Positions 34,230 through 42,892 of a stretch of 64,000 nt of DNA are shown here, piece after piece. The stretch's first letter is position 1, and every line of letters begins with the position of its first letter. The translations under genes were made by a program, and so were the position numbers. The notes under the pieces were generated by a model. It saw only the letters and a program-made list of their open reading frames with translations, searched no databases and was not told the DNA's origin. The stretch covers positions 1-64,000 of the forward strand of contig NZ_LMHZ01000020.1 in assembly GCF_001428545.1 (NCBI RefSeq), written 5' to 3'. The stretch comes from Noviherbaspirillum sp. Root189. GTDB taxonomy: Bacteria; Pseudomonadota; Gammaproteobacteria; Burkholderiales; Burkholderiaceae_D.

Positions 34230-35579
34230 TTATACGGCGACAGTGTTCGGTTCGGTCTGCTGTGGTCCGCGCGCATGGACCAGCTTGCCGGCGCTGTAAG
34301 TTGCGGCCACAGTGCGGTCGTCACCAAGCAGCGCAAGGGCAAACAGTAGTTCCTCCAGGCTTTCGGTGCGCGAAGTACGGCGGGAGAGCAGGGGTGTCGC
34401 ATGCGGATCGAGGACGACGAAATCAGCCTCGACGCCGGTTGCAAAATTGCCAATCGTCCCTTCCAGTTGCATGCTTCGTGCGTTACCGAGTGTCGCCATA
34501 TAGAACATGCGCAAAGCCGGCAAATAAGTGCCGCCCATACGGGCGACCTTGTACACTTCATTCATGGTCTGCAGCATCGAGAACGATGTGCCGCCACCGA
34601 CGTCGGTCGCCAGCGACAACGGAACCTGCGCGGCATCCGCGCGTGCAAAGTCGAACAGGCCGCTGCCCAGAAAGAGATTGGACGTCGGACAGATTGATGC
34701 CGCCGACTGGGTTTCGCGCATGCGTGCGCGATCATGGTCGTCGAGCCAGATGCAGTGCGCATACATGGCACGCGGACGCATCATGCCGTAGTGGTCGTAT
34801 ACATCCAGATAGCTGCGCGCGGCCGGGAACAGCGATTTGACCCACGCGACTTCATCGGTGTTTTCCGCGACGTGGGTTTGCAGGAAAGTGTCGGAATACG
34901 TCTGCGCAAGTTCACCGGCCAGTTGCAATTGCGCCTCGGTCGAAGTTGGCGCAAAGCGCGGCGTGATCGCATACAGCTGCCGGCCTCGCTTGTGCCACGT
35001 GCGAATCAGGTCTTCACTTTCGCGTACGCCGGCTTCCGCTGTGTCGCAAAGAAAGTCGGGACAATTCCGGTCCATCATGATCTTGCCGGCTACCATGCGC
35101 AGGTTGCGCTTTTCGCTCTCGCCGAAGAAGGCATTGACCGATACGGGATGCACGGTGCAATACACCATTGCTGTCGTGGTGCCGCAGCGTAGCAATTCAT
35201 CAAGGAAGAAGCTCGCCACTTCGGCGGCATGTTCTTCCTTTTCAAACTTGCGCTCGGTCGGAAACGTATAAGTCTCCAGCCAGGGCAGCAGACCAGGTGC
35301 CGGCGACGCGATCATGTCGGTCTGCGGGTAATGGATATGTGTATCGATAAAACCGGGCACGATCAGCTTGCCGCGATAGTCCTGGACCTTGACGCCCTCG
35401 GGCAGCGTGCCGCTCAACTGGGTATAGTCGCCGGCGGCATAAATGCGGCCATCGGCCACGATCAGCAGGCCGTCTTCATGCCAGCGAAAGGCCTTGTCGT
35501 TAAAGGCCGGATCCGCCGTAAAGTGCAGGATGCTGGCGCGGTAAGCCTGGCAGTTAGGGAGTGCTTTAGTGGACGTCAT
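34230..35579 (-). CDS. guaD: Guanine deaminase
   Basis: Amidohydrolase of 449 aa that deaminates guanine to xanthine, the substrate of the xanthine dehydrogenase encoded upstream. The zinc site HxH appears in PGFIDTHIHYPQTDMI (about residues 68-83). Later ligands lie in LQTHVAENTDEV and the AHCIWLDDHD stretch, and the Asp in SLATDVGGGTSFSML. The last 40 residues have the normal amidohydrolase ending. The ATG at 35579 is chosen (MTSTKALPNCQAYR); a longer frame begins within non-family sequence. It is last in the xdhA-xdhB-xdhC-guaD order with an 81-base gap. Confidence 0.93.
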   Translation of the reverse strand: MTSTKALPNCQAYRASILHFTADPAFNDKAFRWHEDGLLIVADGRIYAAGDYTQLSGTLPEGVKVQDYRGKLIVPGFIDTHIHYPQTDMIASPAPGLLPWLETYTFPTERKFEKEEHAAEVASFFLDELLRCGTTTAMVYCTVHPVSVNAFFGESEKRNLRMVAGKIMMDRNCPDFLCDTAEAGVRESEDLIRTWHKRGRQLYAITPRFAPTSTEAQLQLAGELAQTYSDTFLQTHVAENTDEVAWVKSLFPAARSYLDVYDHYGMMRPRAMYAHCIWLDDHDRARMRETQSAASICPTSNLFLGSGLFDFARADAAQVPLSLATDVGGGTSFSMLQTMNEVYKVARMGGTYLPALRMFYMATLGNARSMQLEGTIGNFATGVEADFVVLDPHATPLLSRRTSRTESLEELLFALALLGDDRTVAATYSAGKLVHARGPQQTEPNTVAV

Positions 35580-35660
35580 TACATTCTTTCTTTGCTTGAT
35601 ATTGGATATTGTCGTGTGCAGCCATGCCGAAACCGCGCAGGTCTCTGCGCGGCGCATGCG

Positions 35661-36710
35661 TCATGCGAACTGCCGCCGTTGCGGCTGGGCGAGTTGTGCA
35701 CATTCTTCCGCTTCCCAGACCTGCAGCAGTTGTGCGCAGACCGATGCGGCGATGACGGCCGGCTGTTTGCCGGTGATGCCGGGAACACCAATCGGGCATA
35801 CCATGTCGGCAATTCGTTCCTGTGCAATACCGCGGTCGCGCAGCCTGTGTTCAAACTGCATGCGCTTGGTTTTTGAACCGATCAGGCCAAACCATCCGGC
35901 GTCGGCGCGACGCAGGATGGCTTCGGACAGGCGCTGGTCGAGCGCATGGGAATGTGTGAGTACAAGATAAGTCGAGCCAGGAGGCACTTCATCGACGACC
36001 GCTTCAGGTGCATCGGTCGCCTCAATCCTGACATTGGTGGGCACGCTCGCGGGAAACATGTCGTCCCGTTCGTCAACCCAGGTGACATGGCAGGGAAGGT
36101 CAGCCAATGCGCGTACGATGGCAGCGCCGACATGTCCTGCGCCGAACAGCACCAGATGCGGTCGATAAGGGCGGCAAGGGTCGGCCAGCCAGGTTTTCCC
36201 TTCCGCATCCTTCAGTACATGGCAGGGACGCTCGACGTCAATCGCGCCGAGCGTGGCAGGCCAGCTACCGGCAATGCACTTGCCCGATGCATCGAGCATC
36301 ACGGGCGGGGTTGTCGAATCCAGTGCAACCAGTCGCCAGCTGGTCTCGCGTTCGGACCGGCGTTCATCAAGCAGACGATAATAGTCCGCCTGCGCTTCAT
36401 CGACCCGTTCAAACGCGAGATGCACGACGCCGCCGCAGCACTGGCCGAGACTTGGTCCCAATGCAAACCGGCCGATGCGGCGGCTGGCCGCCGGCATTGT
36501 CGTGATCTGGTTGAGCATTTCACGGGCGATCTCACAGGCACGCATCTCCAGATGGCCGCCGCCAATGGTGTCGACCTGGCCATCACGCGTGACCAGCATC
36601 TTGGCGCCCGGTTCACGCGGCCCGGATCCTTCAACCGCAGCCACGGTCACCAGCACCGAGGGCATGTCGTCCCCGGTGAGCGATGTGACTGCTGACAGCC
36701 ATGCGCTCAT
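35661..36710 (-). CDS. xdhC: Xanthine dehydrogenase accessory protein XdhC
   Basis: Molybdenum-cofactor chaperone of 349 aa that binds and sulfurates Moco before inserting it into XdhB. The N-terminal domain opens with VLVTVAAVEGSGPREPGAKMLV and IGGGHLEMRA (about 20-55). The C-terminal Rossmann-like domain has HLVLFGAGHVGAAIVRAL (about 190) and FGLIGSKTKRMQFE. Its start overlaps the xdhB stop by four bases (ATGA), so the two are translationally coupled. This fits its role on the XdhB subunit. Confidence 0.94.
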   Translation of the reverse strand: MSAWLSAVTSLTGDDMPSVLVTVAAVEGSGPREPGAKMLVTRDGQVDTIGGGHLEMRACEIAREMLNQITTMPAASRRIGRFALGPSLGQCCGGVVHLAFERVDEAQADYYRLLDERRSERETSWRLVALDSTTPPVMLDASGKCIAGSWPATLGAIDVERPCHVLKDAEGKTWLADPCRPYRPHLVLFGAGHVGAAIVRALADLPCHVTWVDERDDMFPASVPTNVRIEATDAPEAVVDEVPPGSTYLVLTHSHALDQRLSEAILRRADAGWFGLIGSKTKRMQFEHRLRDRGIAQERIADMVCPIGVPGITGKQPAVIAASVCAQLLQVWEAEECAQLAQPQRRQFA

Positions 36711-39076
36711 GCTGCGCTTGCCCGTACCGCGTCCACGGCGTTGAGGATTGCTTCGCTGGTCGCGGGCGCATTTAACGGTGGATTGATCTTGTAGTCGCCA
36801 ACGCTCGCCACCGCATCGCGGATCGCGAAGAATACCGAGAAAGGCAGCAACAGCGGTGGTTCACCGACAGCCTTGGAACGATGGATACTGTCAGACGCAT
36901 TGCGATTCTTGAACAACGCGACACGGAAATCTTCCGGGCAATCGGAGATGCCGGGAATCTTGTAGGTCGAGGGTGCATGCGTCATCAGCTTGCCGGACTT
37001 GTTCCACCACAGTTCTTCGGTGGTCAGCCAGCCCATGCCCTGGATGAATGCGCCTTCGACCTGGCCGATATCGATGGCCGGATTCAGGGAATTGCCCGCG
37101 TCGTACAGGGCATCGGCGCGCAGCAGTTTCCATTCGCCGGTCAGGGTATCGACCACGACTTCGGATACCGCAGCACCGTAGGCGAAGTAGAAGAACGGAT
37201 TGCCTGTCATCGTCTTCGCATCCCAGTACAAGCCGGGCGTCGCATAGAATCCATCGGACCACAGTTGCACGCGGGCGTTGTAAGCACTGCGGATCAGCGA
37301 CTCGAAGGATTCCGGCTTGCCATCCACATACATATGACTATTGGCGAACCGGATCTTCGATGCATCGACGCCATAGGCTTCGGCAGCGAACGCGGTCAGG
37401 CGCTCGCGAATCTGGCGGGCCGCATCCTGCGCGGCCTTGCCGTTGAGGTCGGCACCGGTCGACGCCGCCGTTGCCGAGGTATTGGCCACCTTGCTGGTAT
37501 CGGTCGCCGACACCCGCACCCGCGACAAGTCCACCCCCAGTTCATGCGCCACCACCTGCGCCACCTTGGTGTTGATCCCTTGGCCCATCTCGGTGCCGCC
37601 ATGGTTGACCAGCACCGAACCATCCACATACACATGCACCAGCGCACCGGCCTGGTTCAGGTGGCTCACGTTGAACGCAATGCCAAACTTGACCGGCGTG
37701 ATCGCCAGGCCCTTCTTCAATACCGGACTGCTCGCATTGAACGCCCTGACCGCTTCCCTGCGTGCCCGGTAGTCGCTGGTGGTTTCCAGTTCGGCCACCA
37801 GTTCATGGATCACGTTGTCAACCACCTTCTGCCCGTACTGGGTGACGTTGCGCCCCTCGGCATCGTTGCGGCCGTAAAAGTTCAGCTTGCGCACATCCAG
37901 CGCATCCTTGCCCAGGTTGCGCGCTATCTCGTCAATCACATACTCGATCGCAATCGCACCCTGCGGTCCGCCAAAGCCGCGAAACGCGGTATTGGACTGG
38001 GTATTGGTCTTGCCGCACATGGCCACGATGTCCACATCCGACAGGTAATACGCATTGTCGAAATGACATACCGCCCGCGTCGCCACCGGACCCGACAAGT
38101 CGGCCGAATAACCGGCACGCGACACCATCTCGACCTTCGCCGCGACGATGCGGCCGTCATCGTCGTAACCGACCGCATAGTCATAATGGAAACAATGGCG
38201 CTTGCCGGTCACCAGCATGTCGTCATCGCGGTCGGCGCGCAGCTTGACCGGACGCTTGAGCTGCGCCGCGCAGATGGCTGCGACCGCCGCCCACAACGCC
38301 GACTGCGATTCCTTGCCGCCGAAGCCGCCGCCCATGCGCCGACATTCAACCACGACATTGTGCGAATGCAAGCCCAGCGCATGCGCGATCACATGCTGCA
38401 TCTCCGACGGATGCTGGGTCGAGCAGTACACCAGCATGCCGCGGTCTTCCTTGGGCACCGCATACGAAATCTGGCCTTCCAGGTAAAACTGCTCCTGGCC
38501 GCCGACATACAACTCGCCCTTGACCGTATGCGGCGCGGCGTCGAACGCGCGCTTGAAGTCGCCGCGCGCCAGATGCATCGGCGGCAGCACGAACGACTGC
38601 GCCTGCTTGGCTTCCTGCGGGGTCAGGATGGCCGGCAATTCTTCATAGTCGACCTTTGCCTGCCGCGCCGCATAGCGGGCATGGTCATGCGTATCGGCAA
38701 CGACGACAAACATGGGTTGGCCGACATACTGGACCAGGCCATCGGCCAGGATGGGATCGTCATGGATGATCGGTCCGCAGTCATTGGTGCCGGGAATGTC
38801 TTCGGCGGTATAAACCGCCACCACGCCGGGGGCCGCCCTGACCGCGTCCAGGTCGATGGCCCGCACGCGCGCATGGGCTTTTTGCGACAGGCCCAGCGCC
38901 GCATGCAGCGTGCCCTGGACTTCGCCGATGTCATCGGTATAGGTGGCTTCGCCCAGCACATGCAGTACCGCCGATTCATGCGGACGCTGCTTGCCGACTT
39001 CGGCCCAGTCCGCCGCGCTGTCTGTGCCTGTGCCGGTATCGGCCTGTTTCAGAAATGCTTCGCTTTGTGTATTCAT
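36707..39076 (-). CDS. xdhB: Xanthine dehydrogenase molybdenum-binding subunit XdhB
   Basis: Large catalytic subunit of 789 aa that hydroxylates hypoxanthine to xanthine and xanthine to urate. The molybdopterin-binding domains show GGQEQFYLEGQISYAVP (about 195), RRMGGGFGGKESQ (about 245) and AFRGFGGPQGAIAIE (about 365). The catalytic Glu lies in KAVGEPPLLLPFSVFFA near the C-terminus (about 740). A clear AAGGAGC ribosome site precedes the start, 14 bases after xdhA. It works with XdhA (FeS/FAD) and needs XdhC for the sulfurated cofactor. Confidence 0.95.
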   Translation of the reverse strand: MNTQSEAFLKQADTGTGTDSAADWAEVGKQRPHESAVLHVLGEATYTDDIGEVQGTLHAALGLSQKAHARVRAIDLDAVRAAPGVVAVYTAEDIPGTNDCGPIIHDDPILADGLVQYVGQPMFVVVADTHDHARYAARQAKVDYEELPAILTPQEAKQAQSFVLPPMHLARGDFKRAFDAAPHTVKGELYVGGQEQFYLEGQISYAVPKEDRGMLVYCSTQHPSEMQHVIAHALGLHSHNVVVECRRMGGGFGGKESQSALWAAVAAICAAQLKRPVKLRADRDDDMLVTGKRHCFHYDYAVGYDDDGRIVAAKVEMVSRAGYSADLSGPVATRAVCHFDNAYYLSDVDIVAMCGKTNTQSNTAFRGFGGPQGAIAIEYVIDEIARNLGKDALDVRKLNFYGRNDAEGRNVTQYGQKVVDNVIHELVAELETTSDYRARREAVRAFNASSPVLKKGLAITPVKFGIAFNVSHLNQAGALVHVYVDGSVLVNHGGTEMGQGINTKVAQVVAHELGVDLSRVRVSATDTSKVANTSATAASTGADLNGKAAQDAARQIRERLTAFAAEAYGVDASKIRFANSHMYVDGKPESFESLIRSAYNARVQLWSDGFYATPGLYWDAKTMTGNPFFYFAYGAAVSEVVVDTLTGEWKLLRADALYDAGNSLNPAIDIGQVEGAFIQGMGWLTTEELWWNKSGKLMTHAPSTYKIPGISDCPEDFRVALFKNRNASDSIHRSKAVGEPPLLLPFSVFFAIRDAVASVGDYKINPPLNAPATSEAILNAVDAVRASAA

Positions 39077-39090
39077 GATGTTCTTGCTCC

Positions 39091-40560
39091 TTAGGCGCAG
39101 GCAAAGACATTGACGGCGCCAGCCGGCAACGGCGCATCGGTGCGGGTTTCGTACCAGAAGCGCTGCAGCAGGTTCTGCGCGGTCTTCATCCGGTAGGCGC
39201 TGGAGGCACGCATATCGGTCAGCGGCGCGTAGTCCTGTGCCAGTTGCGCCATCGCTGCCTTCACCGTTGCCTTAGTCCATTCATGGCCGACCAGCGCGGC
39301 TTCGGCCAGCGGCGCGCGGCGCGAGGTCGCCGCCATGCCGCCGTAGGCAATGCGGGCTTCGCGCACGGTATTGCCATCGAGCGTGATGGCAAACGCGGCG
39401 CACACCGCCGAGATATCCTGGTCGAAGCGCTTGGCCAGCTTGTAGGTGCGGAAATGGCGATGGGGCTGCGGCAGCGGAATGCGTACCGCTTCGACGAACT
39501 CGCCGCGCTGCAAGTCCTTCTTCTGGTAATCGAGATAAAACGCTTCGAGCGGCATGCTGCGCTGGCCACCCTTGCCGTTGAGCACGATCTCGCTGCCCAG
39601 CGCAATCAGCCACGGCGCCGAGTCGCCAATCGGCGAGCCGTTGGCCACATTGCCGCCCAGCGTGCCGGCATTGCGGATCGGCAGCGAGGCAAAGCGCTGC
39701 CACAGCTCGTTGAGTTCCTTGCCATAATGCCGGCCCACGGCCGCATACGCGTCATTGAGCGTGACGGCCGCGCCGATGGTCAGCATGCCGTCCTGCTCGG
39801 AGACATTCTGCAGTTCGGCGACCTGGTTGATATAGATGATGTCGCCCAGGTTGCGCATCTGCTTGGTCACCCACAGGCCCACATCGGTGGAACCCGACAG
39901 CAGGGTGGCGTCGGGTTTGTCGGCGCGGATGGCGATCAGTTGCGCGAGCGTTTGTGGAATATGGAAGGACTGGCCGTCATGGGAATAGGTCAGCATGCCG
40001 GTGCGCTGGATCGCCTGCAGGGACGCGGCCAGTGCAGCGCGGTCGAATTGTGCCTTGGGCAATTCGAGCATGCGGTGGGCGGCATCGATGATGGGCCGGT
40101 AGCCGGTGCAGCGGCACAGGTTGCCCGACAGGGTATCGTCGATTTCCTTGCGCGCCGGCGCGCAGCTCCTGCCTTCCTGTTTCAGGTACAGGCCCCACAG
40201 CGACATGACAAAGCCCGGTGTGCAAAAGCCGCATTGCGAGCCATGGCATTCGACCATTGCCTGCTGCACCGGATGCAGTTCGCCGTTGGCCTGCTGCAGG
40301 TCTTCGACGGTGAACAGCGCCTTGCCGTCCAGGGTGGGGACGAACTGGATGCAGGAATTGACGGATTTGAGTTCGACGGTACTGCCCTTGAGCTCGCCAA
40401 TGACAACGGTGCAGGCGCCGCAATCGCCTTCGGCGCAGCCTTCCTTGGTGCCGGTGCAATGCTGGTCTTCACGCACATGCTGCAGGATCGTGCGCGTCGG
40501 CGATGCGTCTGCAATCGTCTGCACGGCGCCGCGATAATAAAAACGTATGGGTTGGGACAT
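39091..40560 (-). CDS. xdhA: Xanthine dehydrogenase FeS/FAD subunit XdhA
   Basis: Small subunit of 489 aa that passes electrons from the Mo site to NAD. Two [2Fe-2S] clusters are encoded: a plant-ferredoxin type (CAEGDCGACTVV, about 42-53) and the second with CGFCTPGF (about 110) and CRCTGYRPI (about 145). The FAD domain follows (LSGSTDVGLWV; NAGTLGGNVANGSPIGDSAPWL, about 290-312) and then the CO dehydrogenase-type C-terminal domain. A GGAGAGAG ribosome site precedes the start. It heads the xdhABC-guaD unit; the upstream gap carries candidate operators. Confidence 0.95.
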   Translation of the reverse strand: MSQPIRFYYRGAVQTIADASPTRTILQHVREDQHCTGTKEGCAEGDCGACTVVIGELKGSTVELKSVNSCIQFVPTLDGKALFTVEDLQQANGELHPVQQAMVECHGSQCGFCTPGFVMSLWGLYLKQEGRSCAPARKEIDDTLSGNLCRCTGYRPIIDAAHRMLELPKAQFDRAALAASLQAIQRTGMLTYSHDGQSFHIPQTLAQLIAIRADKPDATLLSGSTDVGLWVTKQMRNLGDIIYINQVAELQNVSEQDGMLTIGAAVTLNDAYAAVGRHYGKELNELWQRFASLPIRNAGTLGGNVANGSPIGDSAPWLIALGSEIVLNGKGGQRSMPLEAFYLDYQKKDLQRGEFVEAVRIPLPQPHRHFRTYKLAKRFDQDISAVCAAFAITLDGNTVREARIAYGGMAATSRRAPLAEAALVGHEWTKATVKAAMAQLAQDYAPLTDMRASSAYRMKTAQNLLQRFWYETRTDAPLPAGAVNVFACA

Positions 40561-41010
40561 GCTCTCTCCGCCTTTGCGTTTGTGATGCTGGTTTTTGTGA
40601 CGCTAGGTTAGCACCCGCTCTCCATCAGGCTATATGACAAATCTGATGTTGAGTATCCGTAACGTGGAATAAAGATAACTCCAGGTTGCTTCACCCCTTC
40701 ATTTCTCTTTGCGCACATACCGCGCCAGGCTCACACATGGCAACAAACATTCATCATGCAAGAACGTCCATGGTCAGTCAGTTTCAAATTCAGATACTCA
40801 ATATATATGCCTGCTTATAAGATCAGGAAATAAGATCAGGACATGCTTCGCGGCACGGCGTTCTCGCATTTTGTGCCTCCTTTTGCACCTTTAACAAGCA
40901 TGTCGCTAGCGGTTTGAGTGCATTCCGGATTACAGTGTTCAGCATGCGTTTCCTAAATGAATTGGGCGTACGGGCTGGTTCGCGATAAGGCTTCATTCAG
41001 GGAATTTGTG
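40561..41010. promoter_or_regulatory. 450-bp xdhA upstream region with candidate operators
   Basis: No gene is visible. CATCAG (40623-40628) and CTGATG (40643-40648) are inverted copies with 14 bases between, 65-90 bases upstream of xdhA, a layout compatible with a LysR-type site. Further up, ATAAGATCAGGA occurs twice in tandem (40817-40828 and 40830-40841). Either could control purine catabolism. No regulator gene is adjacent. Confidence 0.4.
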
Positions 41011-41012
41011 GC

Positions 41013-41046
41013 AATAAAAAAGGCCGGCATCGTAGCCGGCCTTTCC
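41013..41046 (-). terminator. Intrinsic terminator after the purine permease gene
   Basis: AAGGCCGGC (41020-41028) pairs with GCCGGCCTT (41035-41043). On the minus strand the stem is followed by TTTTTATTGCC. It lies about 20 bases past the stop. Confidence 0.9.
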
Positions 41047-41062
41047 ACTCTGCTACAACGGC

Positions 41063-42364
41063 TTACTCGCCGCCGAGATAGGCATAGCGGAATACAAAGA
41101 TTGCCGCGATGATCCAGACAATAATCGGTACTTCCTTGGCGCGGCCAGTCAGCAGTTTGAGGCCGGCATAGGAAATAAAGCCGAATGCGACGCCATTGGC
41201 GATCGAATAGGTGAAGGGCATCAGCAATGCGGTGACGACCGCCGGCACGCTTTCGGTGGTGTCGTCCCAGTCGATGTCGACCAGTTCGCGCAGCATCAGG
41301 CAGGATACATAAAACAATGCGGGAGCCGTCGCATAAGCGGGTACGGCCCCGGCCAGCGGGGCGATGAACAGGCAGGCCAGGAAAAGCACCGCAACCGCAA
41401 CCGCCGTCAGACCGGTCCGGCCGCCTGCCTGCACGCCGGCGGCGCTTTCGATATAAGCGGTGGTGCTCGATGTGCCCAAGAAAGAGCCGGCGACAATGGC
41501 GGTACTGTCGGCCATCAGCGCTTTGTTCAGCCGGTCCATCTTGCCTTGCTTGAGCAGGCCCGCCCGATTGGCGACACCCATCAGTGTGCCGGTGGCGTCG
41601 AACAGTTCAACCAGGAAGAACACCAGCACCACGTTCAGGATGCCGATCGACAGCGCGCTGGAGATATCCAGTTTAAACAGCGTCGGGTCAATCGACGGCG
41701 GTGCGGAAACAATACCCGCAAACTTGTTTCCGGCAAAGAAGAAGCTCAGCACGGTCACGGCAACGATGCCGATCAGGATGGCGCCCTTGACCCGCAGGCG
41801 GTCCAGCGCGACGATCATGAAGAAACCGATGATGGCCAGTACGGGAGGGGGCGCATGCAGATTGCCCAGTGTGATGTAGGTGGCTGGATTCGACGTGATG
41901 ATGCCCGCATTTTTCAGGGAAATGATCGCCAGGAATAAGCCGATGCCGGCGGTGATCGCGGTGCGGATCGAATGCGGAATGCCGTTGACGATTATTTCGC
42001 GGATACGCAGGACGCTGATGATCAGGAACAGGATGCCCGAGATGCAGACCGCGCCCAATGCGGCTTGCCAGGTATAGCCCATACCCAGGACCACGCCATA
42101 GGCGAAATAGGCATTCAACCCCATGCCGGGCGCCAGCGCAATCGGATAGTTGGCATACAGGCCCATGATCAGCGTACCGATGGCTGCTGCCACGCAGGTC
42201 GCGACAAACACCGAATCTTTCGGCATCCCGGCGTCGCCAAGAATGGAGGGGTTCACAAAAATAATATAGGCCATCGTCAGGAAGGTGGTCAGGCCGGCCA
42301 GCAACTCCGTGCGGACGTCTGTCCCCTGTTCCTTCAGCTTAAAGAACCTCTCCATCAAACTCAT
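41063..42364 (-). CDS. NCS2-type (AzgA) adenine/guanine/hypoxanthine permease
   Basis: Inner-membrane purine:proton symporter of 433 aa with about 12-14 helices. The AzgA-type features are the N-terminal ELLAGLTTFLTMAYIIFVNP (about 20-39), GMGLNAYFAYGVVLGMG (about 78) and FLVELFDATGTLMGVANRAG (about 250-270), then SSTTAYIESAAGVQAGGRTGL. E. coli relatives are GhxP/AdeP. Which base is preferred cannot be told from sequence. A strong AGGAG ribosome site precedes the start. It lies between xdhA and the nucleoside ABC genes, consistent with supplying guanine or hypoxanthine to GuaD/Xdh. Confidence 0.9.
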   Translation of the reverse strand: MSLMERFFKLKEQGTDVRTELLAGLTTFLTMAYIIFVNPSILGDAGMPKDSVFVATCVAAAIGTLIMGLYANYPIALAPGMGLNAYFAYGVVLGMGYTWQAALGAVCISGILFLIISVLRIREIIVNGIPHSIRTAITAGIGLFLAIISLKNAGIITSNPATYITLGNLHAPPPVLAIIGFFMIVALDRLRVKGAILIGIVAVTVLSFFFAGNKFAGIVSAPPSIDPTLFKLDISSALSIGILNVVLVFFLVELFDATGTLMGVANRAGLLKQGKMDRLNKALMADSTAIVAGSFLGTSSTTAYIESAAGVQAGGRTGLTAVAVAVLFLACLFIAPLAGAVPAYATAPALFYVSCLMLRELVDIDWDDTTESVPAVVTALLMPFTYSIANGVAFGFISYAGLKLLTGRAKEVPIIVWIIAAIFVFRYAYLGGE

Positions 42365-42892
42365 TTGTCTTCTCCTGATATGTATTAAAGCGAGGCCCGT
42401 ATCCAGGCCAGGTTGCGCCAGGCGAGTCTGGCGACAAGCACGGCCACTTATCGTTTTATATGTCCGATCGAATACGTTTTATTGAGCCGCGAGCAGTAAT
42501 GTCCTATAGAAAGCAGGGATTTGGATATGCGGGCTTGAATATGTTGCATATGGGATTACGAATAAAAGCATTGGGCCGATGTGTCCCGCAATACCGACGC
42601 GGTGCTGATAAGGAACGGTTAATGCTTATGGAGCAGTTTGTATAGTTTCCACCATAAACTTAAATGGAAACTTCTACGATAATTCTATTCTGCGCCCACT
42701 ATTTATGCATTTCGCAATTATGTGCCCCAAGACAGACAAAACCCTACAACCGTATATCTCCCTATCTATATTTCCCATACAGACCAAGGTATATTCGCCG
42801 CGCAGTTATCCTGTAATTTTCGCCAATAATAAGAATATTGATAAGAGAGCTACTACCATATCGGTTTCAGCAGCTCGCAAGAAGAGTGAGAC
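42365..42892. promoter_or_regulatory. 528-bp divergent region upstream of the purine permease and nucleoside ABC genes
   Basis: No gene is visible; the region is AT-rich. AGTTTCCA (42644-42651) and TGGAAACT (42665-42672) are exact inverted copies with 13 bases between. The 10-mer ATATGTCCGA at 42458-42467 recurs, complemented, upstream of the BMP gene at 46508-46517. The ABC gene has an AAGAGTGAGAC ribosome site. I compared it with the purine-riboswitch core and did not find the required three-way junction. Confidence 0.4.

Noticed and set aside
36881-39094. 737-codon open frame on the plus strand opposite xdhB
   Set aside because: It is the antisense shadow of a clearly conserved xanthine dehydrogenase gene in GC-rich DNA; its product is rich in Arg, His and Gly with no domain.
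42600-42700. Possible purine riboswitch upstream of the nucleoside ABC genes
   Set aside because: Some TTTC-ACC-like bases are present, but the P1 stem and three-way junction of the purine aptamer cannot be drawn. Kept only as an inverted repeat.
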